A program made the translations under genes and the position numbers. The notes below the pieces were generated by a model. It was not told where the DNA came from and did not search any database. It saw nothing but the letters and a program-made list of their open reading frames with translations. A stretch of DNA of 5,607 nucleotides from an uncultured Ignavibacteriota bacterium (GTDB lineage: Bacteria > Bacteroidota > Ignavibacteria > Tepidaquicellales > Tepidaquicellaceae): contig CAIUQV010000674.1 in NCBI GenBank assembly GCA_903901375.1, positions 1 to 5,607 on the forward strand, read 5' to 3'. The first letter of the stretch is position 1; each line of letters begins with the position of its first letter. This document shows positions 1 to 5,176 of the stretch, one piece after another.

Positions 1-16
1 GTTCGACGTTTATTGA

Positions 17-922
17 TTAAAGATGGAAAGTTATACCTCCGTTGATTCCGTACAACTGGTCAGTTTTATTGCCCCAGTATTGAAATGTTGGTTCAATGAA
101 AAGTGAATAATCTTTCTTTACTTTATAACTGAGCCGTATTTGTCCGTGTACACCAACCATAAATCCCGTAGTAGAACCTGTGGGTGAAGTAGTAACTGTA
201 GTATTGTTATTTTTAGTCTTGTAACTATAATAGACATCATTTTCCTTTACAATCCAGCCGAAACCGAGTCCGATGAACATATAGAAGTTAAAAGGTATTG
301 CACTGTTCATTGAACCGAAACAGATTCCCGTTTTGGCAGTGAATGCATTAACAGCTTTATATTCAGTTTCAGTTCTGTAAGTTGCCGTATCGTAGCTGTA
401 ATAATAGGGATAGTCGCCGCCCGACACTGTCTTCCCGAATATATGAATGTAATTAATATCTATTCTAAACCCAAAGTTATCCGATGTCTTTATCAGTGCA
501 TCTCCCTGTATATCAAAACTTCCCATTTTTGGTTTAGTATCTGAATAATAGTAGTATGAAGAAGAATTTTCCTGTACTTTTTGTAAGTACCCTACACTCA
601 ATGAATAAACAGGTGCTGAACTATGAGGAGTTTTTGCAGTATAGACTATGTTTTCACCTTCAATTTCTTTAAGTCTTGTAATGTCGCTGATGTTGATTTC
701 TTCTAATGCATTATTAATCATCATCAGAAAAGAATATTTGTTTACAGCAATAAGTTTACCTTTAACAACAGGCGAGGTCGGGAATATCACTTCGTATAAT
801 TTCCCTAATTCAACTGTCTGACTTTTAATCTTAATAACCCTGGCTGAATCATTCTGGGCTGATGCAAATGTACTCAGCAGAAACAGGCATACAAATAATA
901 TTGATATAATCTTAATTCTCAT
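17..922 (-). CDS. Outer-membrane beta-barrel protein with signal peptide (function unknown)
   Basis: A 301-aa exported protein. Residues 1-22 form a Sec signal peptide (RIK, a hydrophobic core, then a predicted SPase I cleavage at ASA|QN). Residues ~35-90 (ELGKLYEVIF..VVKGKL..INISDITRLKEIEG) look like the small beta-rich module that often precedes barrels in Bacteroidota proteins. From ~105 onward, amphipathic strands alternate with Tyr/Asn/Thr-rich loops (118-132, 165-188, 228-250). Strands are visible near 134-147, 150-163, 190-203, 210-226, 252-267, 271-283 and 290-301. The protein ends GGITFHL, a plausible terminal barrel strand, so an eight-stranded OmpA/OmpW-like porin-sized barrel is likely. 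The start ATG (922-920) overlaps the stop of the upstream lipoprotein gene as ATGA, which implies translational coupling and a shared role in the outer membrane. No ligand or enzymatic function can be read. The barrel class is inferred from strand pattern only. Confidence 0.75.
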   Translation of the reverse strand: MRIKIISILFVCLFLLSTFASAQNDSARVIKIKSQTVELGKLYEVIFPTSPVVKGKLIAVNKYSFLMMINNALEEINISDITRLKEIEGENIVYTAKTPHSSAPVYSLSVGYLQKVQENSSSYYYYSDTKPKMGSFDIQGDALIKTSDNFGFRIDINYIHIFGKTVSGGDYPYYYSYDTATYRTETEYKAVNAFTAKTGICFGSMNSAIPFNFYMFIGLGFGWIVKENDVYYSYKTKNNNTTVTTSPTGSTTGFMVGVHGQIRLSYKVKKDYSLFIEPTFQYWGNKTDQLYGINGGITFHL

Positions 923-2559
923 TTGTTTTCTTTAAGGTTTAGAGTTTGAGTAATATCCTTAAACAATTTGAAATACAGATTTAAAGCATGGTCATAAAGA
1001 GTATATTTGTTGGTGTAAATGTTTTCTATCATTTGTTCGTTTGGTTCTGTATTCTTTGAAAGGTTAATGTCATACCATCCAGTTGTTGCAACAAACACAT
1101 CGTTCTTTGTGCTGTCGAAGTCAGCAGGGACGTTGATGTAAATGTTGGATTTGTCTCCAATGTTTGGCATGTTATAGTAGTCCTTATCGGAATTTGACAA
1201 TTTGCTGATTATATCATTGCCATTATTATCTTTAGCGAACGACATTTCAAGTGTTTCAATATCAGATTCGTTTACTTCTTCATAATCGTATATAATGCTT
1301 ATCTGTTCAAACTTCCAGAAATGTCTTTGCGGAGTAAGCACAATTTCTACTGTTTCGGAATTGTTGTCCGCAAGGGTGAGAGGGTAGAGCACATCTTCGT
1401 CTATCATAGGGCCGTTAGACCTCATTATACCTGCGTTACGTAGTTTGCCGTCCTCCGATACCTTTATATCCATGTAGTAAGTCTCATCCCTGTGCATAAC
1501 GTTAAACATTTTCTTCTGTTCATCGCTTCCCGGATAGATTGATTTGTACCACTCATCCACTTTATTGCCTTTTAAATCAAGAACTTCTTTGATTATGTTA
1601 GAACCAAAGTATGACGCACCTCCGTTAATCAGAAGCATAGCATTCTTTGCGTATTTTGGTTTTGGGAATTTAAGTGTTAAAGTTTCTTTTGGGAACGGCG
1701 ACTTCTGAGTACTATCAATCGGCAGTTCATTCAGCCATCTGGCATTATCTTTATGCAGGAAGAACTTTGTGATGTCTGTACCTTCTTCATTAGTAACTGA
1801 TTTCGGTTCGACTGTATTAACATATTTATAAAACTTTCTACTGAAATCAGGAGTTACAGTTTCGCCGGCAGAATGTTTTACGTTAATAAATTTCATTTCA
1901 TCTATACGTTGTTGTTCATCGTTCACGTTCTTTACGAGTATCTTAAGCTTGCCGTTGACATTTTTAAGGTTTTCAAGACGTGAAAGATCGGTGCGTTCAA
2001 GTCCTTCACAGACTGCTCCGCCAAGAGGTTCTGCGTCCAGTACGTAATTTGTACCGTCATATGAATAAATGTAAGGACAACTGCGAGGCGGATGATTTGA
2101 GAGTGAAATCCCGAGTGTCAGTGCAAATATCAGAGCAGCACCCGCAAGAATACCAAGGACTGTAAAGACAGTGCCTTCAACGCTAAATTCCGTTTTCTGT
2201 GCGTATATTTCCTTAATGTTCGATATGGGAATAATTTTTTCCGGGTATTGGAGACGTGTAACATTTTTGACTGTATCTTTGTAAGGTATACCATTTTTAT
2301 CCCTTATTACGAGAACACTTACAGAATCCTTGTATTTATTCCTCAGGAAGACTTCTTTATCTTTGAGAAGTATGAATGAACCGTCTTTTAAAACAATGTG
2401 AGTTGCGTCAGTAATCTGAGTATTAGGGTCTCTTAATGTTTCAGGTTCAATTTTTTTATTATTCGTAGTTTCACAGGAAGAAAGCAAAACGCTGAAGATG
2501 AGGACATAGATTACTGAGATTATAAAACTATTCTTTTTACTAAAAAACTGAGTCATCAT
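919..2559 (-). CDS. Large lipoprotein with internal membrane segment and SCPYIYSYDG-type C-terminal domain
   Basis: A 546-aa protein. Residues 1-28 are a lipoprotein signal with lipobox LSS|C29. Residues 50-125 form a beta-rich domain (THIVLKDGSFILLKDK, DTVKNVTRLQ, ISNIKEIYAQ). A second, Gly/Ala-rich hydrophobic stretch at 129-154 is long enough to span a membrane. After it comes NHPPRSCPYIYSYDGTNYVL (155-174), then a module with C161 and C184 that includes DAEPLGGAVCEGLERTDL (175-192). The rest (~195-546) is soluble, mostly beta, and ends with FVATTGWYDINL near 489-500. I recall the CPxxYxxDGxxYxLDxE signature from uncharacterised Bacteroidota/Ignavibacteria envelope proteins, but I know no function. 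The next gene is the barrel protein (ATGA overlap), and the gene before it is a short paralogue sharing residues 1-154. Start choice: MM at 2559; the second Met (2556) is equally possible, and no Shine-Dalgarno is present. Having both a lipid anchor and a second membrane segment is unusual. Confidence 0.8.
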   Translation of the reverse strand: MMTQFFSKKNSFIISVIYVLIFSVLLSSCETTNNKKIEPETLRDPNTQITDATHIVLKDGSFILLKDKEVFLRNKYKDSVSVLVIRDKNGIPYKDTVKNVTRLQYPEKIIPISNIKEIYAQKTEFSVEGTVFTVLGILAGAALIFALTLGISLSNHPPRSCPYIYSYDGTNYVLDAEPLGGAVCEGLERTDLSRLENLKNVNGKLKILVKNVNDEQQRIDEMKFINVKHSAGETVTPDFSRKFYKYVNTVEPKSVTNEEGTDITKFFLHKDNARWLNELPIDSTQKSPFPKETLTLKFPKPKYAKNAMLLINGGASYFGSNIIKEVLDLKGNKVDEWYKSIYPGSDEQKKMFNVMHRDETYYMDIKVSEDGKLRNAGIMRSNGPMIDEDVLYPLTLADNNSETVEIVLTPQRHFWKFEQISIIYDYEEVNESDIETLEMSFAKDNNGNDIISKLSNSDKDYYNMPNIGDKSNIYINVPADFDSTKNDVFVATTGWYDINLSKNTEPNEQMIENIYTNKYTLYDHALNLYFKLFKDITQTLNLKENK

Positions 2560-2574
2560 TTAATAAAAATAAAA

Positions 2575-2596
2575 TTAGGGAAACATACTCTTGAAT
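2575..2596 (-). promoter_or_regulatory. Duplicated 22-bp leader element, copy 1 (long lipoprotein)
   Basis: This 22-bp block lies 15 bp upstream of the ATG at 2559. It is identical to 3160-3181 upstream of the paralogous gene. In gene orientation it contains AGAGTATGTTTCCCTAA. The surrounding leader and the coding sequences have diverged, so the block is more conserved than its setting. TATGTTTC resembles the Bacteroidota -7 box (TAnnTTTG) with one mismatch, so it may be a promoter core or a 5' UTR control site. No matching -33 TTTG is shared by both copies, so the role is unproven. Confidence 0.5.
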
Positions 2597-2660
2597 GTAA
2601 TTTATGAATTAATTGTATAAGATAAAATACAGAAAAAATAATACAGTATATGTGAATGAT

Positions 2661-3143
2661 TTAATGTCCGTTTATATTGGTCAAAAAGTGCAATGCAGAA
2701 TAAACTAAAAATATCAAACCTGCACCCAGCACAATTAAGATAGCAGCATTAATACTTGCCTTTGTATCAGTCTCTCTTTTCTCAAAGTAAATATCCTTAA
2801 CGTTTGTGATATGGTATGTCTGCTCATGAAACTTAATGAACGTAACATTCTTAACTGTATCTCTTACAGGAAATCCTTCTTTCTCTCTGACAATTATTAC
2901 GTTAGTTAATTCTTTGTATTTATCGAAATAATAAGCGTCTTTATCCTTAAGCGGTATATACGTATCGTCGTTCAGTATCAGGTGTATTGCATCTTCTAAT
3001 TTAGCACCTGATTTGATAAGTGTTTCAGGGCCTTCGCGGCTAACGGTGACAGTTTCGCATGATGAGAAAAATAAAGATAAGAGCAGAAAACATAATAGGC
3101 TGATATAATAGTTATTTCTTACATTACGAATCTGATTTGTCAT
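2661..3143 (-). CDS. Short lipoprotein, paralogue of the N-terminal third of the downstream lipoprotein
   Basis: A 160-aa protein with a lipoprotein signal (residues 1-28) and a lipobox at FSS|C29. It aligns colinearly, without gaps, to residues 1-154 of the 546-aa neighbour. Shared points are SSCE at 27-30, PETL at 39-42, LKDK at 65-68, KYK at 75-77, DTVKNVT at 95-101 and EIY/DIY near 117-119. Identity over the domain is roughly 40% by eye. Like the neighbour it has a hydrophobic segment (~130-154), but it then stops after LTNINGH, so the large C-terminal domain is absent. The frame is intact and the stop is clean, so it is a real short gene rather than an obvious pseudogene. It lies 101 bp upstream of the long gene on the same strand, with no convincing terminator between them. 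It is probably in the same transcription unit, having arisen by tandem duplication and loss (or gain by the other copy) of the C-terminal part. Function unknown. Confidence 0.75.
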   Translation of the reverse strand: MTNQIRNVRNNYYISLLCFLLLSLFFSSCETVTVSREGPETLIKSGAKLEDAIHLILNDDTYIPLKDKDAYYFDKYKELTNVIIVREKEGFPVRDTVKNVTFIKFHEQTYHITNVKDIYFEKRETDTKASINAAILIVLGAGLIFLVYSALHFLTNINGH

Positions 3144-3159
3144 TTTAGAATATTATTAT

Positions 3160-3181
3160 TTAGGGAAACATACTCTTGAAT
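3160..3181 (-). promoter_or_regulatory. Duplicated 22-bp leader element, copy 2 (short lipoprotein)
   Basis: This is the second exact copy of the 22-bp block, 16 bp upstream of the ATG at 3143. In gene orientation a TTTG lies 16 bp upstream of TATGTTTC, somewhat shorter than the usual Bacteroidota -33/-7 spacing. Its position between the end of the 270-aa gene and the lipoprotein start fits a promoter for the lipoprotein-barrel operon. It could equally be a leftover of the duplication that made the two genes. Confidence 0.5.
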
Positions 3182-3223
3182 TAAAATACAAATTTGATAC
3201 AAGTAATTATAGATAAAACAATT

Positions 3224-4036
3224 TCATTTGATTCTAATTATAAAGCCTGAATTATCTCCGTCTTTTTCGGCCTTCCTCGCTTTTTCATTCTCGAATTCAT
3301 CTTTTATCTTTAAATACTTCTTCGTATCCCGTTCGTATATTTTATTGCCTTTAATAATGATGCCATCCGAATGGTAGTCATTCATTAGACCTTCATCTGG
3401 TTTAGATATGACAGCAAAGTATGAAATTATCATGTCGTAATAATTAATGATGCTGAAACAATCTTTTGGCGAACTGAAACTGAATATACTCTTTGATTTC
3501 GGGCTGAAAGAAAAGCTGTTTACTGTTTCTTCTATCGTTATAAACCTTGTTTTCTTCATTTTGTTATTTCCTGATGGGTGAGAAAGCTGAATAATGGCAA
3601 AAAATAAATACGGCGGAGGAAAAGATGCAGGGTCGGTATTAAGGAATGAGAACTCTGCACTGAATGTGGATTCATCAAGTTTCAGACTGATATCTTTAAT
3701 TTTAGAAAGTGAAGGAATTATCAGAGCTGAAGTGCTCATAAATCCTGATCTGCTATTATTAAAATTAGCGAAACAGGTTTTATGGAAAGGGGTTTTTCCT
3801 TTAAATTCATCAGAATCCTTCCATAGAGATTTCAATGTTGCAGAAGCATTTATTGCAGATGCAAAATCAGATACAACAGGAAACCTTTTCCTGTTATATA
3901 TCAGCATTTCTGAAGTAGTCTTTTTATATTTCTTGTAAGCTCTGCCGACAAAACTTTTATTGCCATACATTTTAAAAACATTGTCTCCGACCTGACCTCT
4001 TATAGCTCCTAAATGCTGGTCTATTACTTTTGCCAT
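3224..4036 (-). CDS. Uncharacterised 270-aa protein, N-terminus remotely DUF6266-like
   Basis: A 270-aa cytoplasmic-looking protein with no signal peptide or membrane helix. Residues 9-36 (HLGAIRGQVGDNVFKMYGNK, then SFVGRAYKK) and 45-105 (YNRKRFPVVSDFASAIN, then FHKTCFANFNNSRSGF) follow a layout that resembles, remotely, the Bacteroidota DUF6266 type: a Gly-rich xLGxxxGxVG start, then an R-K-F helix, then an asparagine-rich segment. This resemblance is from memory and is weak. Residues 110-230 are predicted mostly beta (repeated FSFS and ISYFAVI patterns). The tail (235-262) is highly charged and probably helical. The ATG at 4036-4034 has no Shine-Dalgarno but follows an A/T-rich leader typical of this kind of genome. 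An 11-bp repeat array lies 68-133 bp upstream of the start. It is followed after 80 bp by the lipoprotein operon in the same direction, but nothing in its sequence ties it to the envelope. Function unknown. Confidence 0.7.
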   Translation of the reverse strand: MAKVIDQHLGAIRGQVGDNVFKMYGNKSFVGRAYKKYKKTTSEMLIYNRKRFPVVSDFASAINASATLKSLWKDSDEFKGKTPFHKTCFANFNNSRSGFMSTSALIIPSLSKIKDISLKLDESTFSAEFSFLNTDPASFPPPYLFFAIIQLSHPSGNNKMKKTRFITIEETVNSFSFSPKSKSIFSFSSPKDCFSIINYYDMIISYFAVISKPDEGLMNDYHSDGIIIKGNKIYERDTKKYLKIKDEFENEKARKAEKDGDNSGFIIRIK

Positions 4037-4103
4037 ATATTAAAATTAGATTTGAAAAGGCCTTCCATTAAAATCAACCTAAACCTCGGGTGTTCTCTAT
4101 GAA

Positions 4104-4169
4104 AATAAGCGATATTTAAGCGGTGTTTAAGCGATGTTATAGCCATGTTTAAGCGATGTTTAAGCGGTA
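4104..4169. repeat. Six tandem 11-bp direct repeats, consensus TTTAAGCGRTG
   Basis: Units begin at 4104, 4115, 4126, 4137, 4148 and 4159 with no gaps. In order they are AATAAGCGATA, TTTAAGCGGTG, TTTAAGCGATG, TTATAGCCATG, TTTAAGCGATG and TTTAAGCGGTA. Since 11 is not a multiple of three and no frame is open, this is not a protein repeat. A period close to one helical turn would put every unit on the same DNA face. It lies 68-133 bp upstream of the minus-strand gene starting at 4036, a place where an operator array could act. It could also be neutral slippage. Confidence 0.8.
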
Positions 4170-4280
4170 ATTAGAAGTGAAAAATTCGAAGAAACAAGAG
4201 AATTTCTCCTTTTGAGGAGCCTGAAATAGTATCTCGTGTCAATATGTGACGTGTTTCTCATATCGTTTTATACTTTGTTT

Positions 4281-4301
4281 AACGGAAAATGTTTCCGTTT
4301 T
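4281..4301 (+). terminator. Hairpin with short T-run (possible terminator, no upstream gene)
   Basis: AACGGAAA (4281-4288) pairs perfectly with TTTCCGTT (4292-4299) around a 3-nt loop, and two further T precede a C. It would act on plus-strand transcripts, but no plus-strand gene lies upstream in the window, so it may be a relic or have another role. The U-tract is short. Confidence 0.35.
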
Positions 4302-4420
4302 CTGTAAAAATATGAATGAGTAAATATAATGTAAATAGATTTGTAAGTCAAGTAGAAAATAAATTTATTTTTTCATTATTAGCTGAAATGAAGGATATGG
4401 CTCTTGCACTGCCATAGGTT

Positions 4421-4460
4421 TTGTACGTGATAAAATGAACATGGAATACCTACGGCATTC
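4421..4460. repeat. Intact copy of palindromic repeat GGAATACCTACGGCATTC
   Basis: The core GAATACC-TAC-GGCATTC (4444-4460) is an imperfect palindrome. Its left flank (4421-4451) is about 85% identical by eye to 4832-4861, where the sequence after CCT is replaced by the IS110 left end. This copy therefore shows what the target looked like before insertion, with the would-be CT core at 4450-4451. Confidence 0.7.
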
Positions 4461-4482
4461 GATTTTCTTTTGAATCTGGTTT

Positions 4483-4710
4483 CTACTGATATGTAATCCC
4501 TGACGGGATTAACGGTTTTGACTGATTTGTTTCTACTGATATTTAATTCCTACGGGATTTATTGTTTTGGTGGATTAGAACCTACTAACATATAATCCCT
4601 AAATGGATATATTTTTTTGGTAGATTATAACCTACTAACATATAATCCCTAAAGGGATATATTGTTTTGGTGGATTAGAACCTACTAATATTTAATCCCT
4701 AAAGGGATAA
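4483..4710. repeat. Array of five ~50-bp units with TAATCCCT..GGGAT dyads
   Basis: Units start at 4483, 4533, 4582, 4632 and 4682 (CTACTRA..), spaced 50, 49, 50 and 50 bp; the last is truncated. Each has a dyad, best in unit 1 (TAATCCC 4494-4500 with GGGATTA 4505-4511, loop TGAC) and degraded in unit 3. The DNA between dyads is also conserved (TTTTGGTGGATTAGAAC), so these are tandem repeats rather than CRISPR repeats with unique spacers. Short dyads of this type are familiar from intergenic DNA of Bacteroidota-like genomes. Their role is unknown. Confidence 0.75.
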
Positions 4711-4817
4711 TAGAATTTAAAATTTGAATGAAAATGGAAATTTGAAATGTAGATAATCACATTATGCGCAGGCATTACATATTAGTAGCTATAAAGGAAA
4801 AGGTTCTTTCAATGCCG

Positions 4818-4831
4818 TCCGCCGCGGCGGA
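4818..4831. repeat. Perfect 14-bp GC palindrome TCCGCCGCGGCGGA
   Basis: A fully self-complementary, nearly all G/C sequence in AT-rich surroundings. It is preceded by AATGCCGT (4811-4818), which is the reverse complement of the ACGGCATT half of the palindromic repeat. It is probably part of the composite repeat that ends at the IS110 insertion point. Confidence 0.6.
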
Positions 4832-4861
4832 TTGCACGCGATAGAAGAACATGGAATACCT
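4832..4861. repeat. Left half of the palindromic repeat, interrupted by the IS110 element
   Basis: This sequence matches 4421-4451 through GAACATGGAATACCT and then stops matching exactly at the CT core (4860-4861). The expected ACGGCATTC right half is missing here and should lie beyond the far end of the element, outside the window. Confidence 0.7.
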
Positions 4862-4919
4862 CGTATGTTACAAAAGTAACTTAATTAAGAATTAGGAAAA
4901 GTTAATTTTGTATTAAAGG

Positions 4920-4925
4920 TATAAT
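4920..4925 (+). promoter_or_regulatory. Possible -10 box TATAAT for the bridge RNA
   Basis: A perfect TATAAT lies 5 bp upstream of the closing helix of the predicted RNA, so transcription would begin at about 4931-4933, where the fold starts. No good -35 hexamer is visible at the normal distance. In related elements the circular junction of right and left ends can supply it. Confidence 0.45.
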
Positions 4926-4930
4926 CAGTT

Positions 4931-5134
4931 TTGGCTAAGGAGATGAAAGAACAAAATGCCTAGATACGTTAAGTTTTTACGATATCCAGCCGTAGATAGT
5001 TCTTCATCTCCTTTAAGCCTCTGTAGAGTCACAACAGTATTTTAGAATGTTGATTTTATAAAATTGTTCTGCCAATTTATTCAACAATTCTCAATAAGAT
5101 TACGAGTCAAGACGGCACAGAGACGATTAGCCAA
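4931..5134 (+). ncRNA. Predicted IS110 bridge RNA (target loop and donor loop)
   Basis: Hand-folded from the sequence. A closing helix TTGGCTAA (4931-4938) pairs with TTAGCCAA (5127-5134). The first hairpin pairs 4939-4952 with 4999-5011 (13 bp, bulged A4948) and has an apical stem at 4963-4969/4979-4986. Its internal loop has AATGCCT (4955-4961) on the left and GCCGTAG (4989-4995) on the right. The left strand matches target AATACCT (4855-4861) apart from one G that would pair as G-T. The right strand is the exact complement of CTACGGC in the intact repeat (4450-4456). The second hairpin has a base stem CTCTGT/ACAGAG (5019-5024/5117-5122) and a long apical stem (5044-5053/5081-5091, 5058-5066/5073-5080). 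Its right loop strand has TACGAG (5101-5106), complementary to the left junction. The left donor guide should lie in 5025-5043 but needs the right end to be assigned. T6 follows at 5140-5145. This architecture is that of target- and donor-binding loops known from IS621. Confidence 0.8.
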
Positions 5135-5176
5135 TAACCTTTTTTACCTTCTTTTAAAATTATAATATTTATAGTT

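Larger units (their letters stand above)
4037..4861. other. Repeat-rich non-coding region of about 820 bp
   Basis: I find no credible gene here. It holds the 11-bp array, a few hairpins, the 50-bp dyad array, and two copies of a palindromic repeat, all listed separately. An AT-only perfect palindrome occurs at 4356-4371 (AAAATAAATTTATTTT) and a small CTCCT/AGGAG hairpin at 4206-4219. Neither is followed by a convincing T-run. The stretch 4711-4810 shows nothing I can interpret. Confidence 0.6.

Noticed and set aside
1980..2165. Plus-strand open frame of 61 codons
   Set aside because: It lies wholly inside the well-supported minus-strand lipoprotein gene, and its product has no recognisable features.
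3594..3938. Plus-strand open frame of 114 codons
   Set aside because: It lies antisense inside the 270-aa gene. Its composition mirrors the opposite strand and no domain is visible.
4104..4169. Replication origin iterons
   Set aside because: No replication initiator gene or clear DnaA box cluster is nearby, and the 11-bp unit is short for plasmid iterons.
4206..4219. Terminator hairpin CTCCT-TTTG-AGGAG
   Set aside because: The stem is only 5 bp and no T-run follows on either strand.
4483..4710. CRISPR array
   Set aside because: Spacing is regular, but the sequences between dyads are similar to each other rather than unique, and there are no cas genes.
5140..5145. Classical intrinsic terminator for the bridge RNA
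   Set aside because: T6 follows the closing helix by 5 nt, but no local GC-rich hairpin precedes it, so I did not list it as a terminator.
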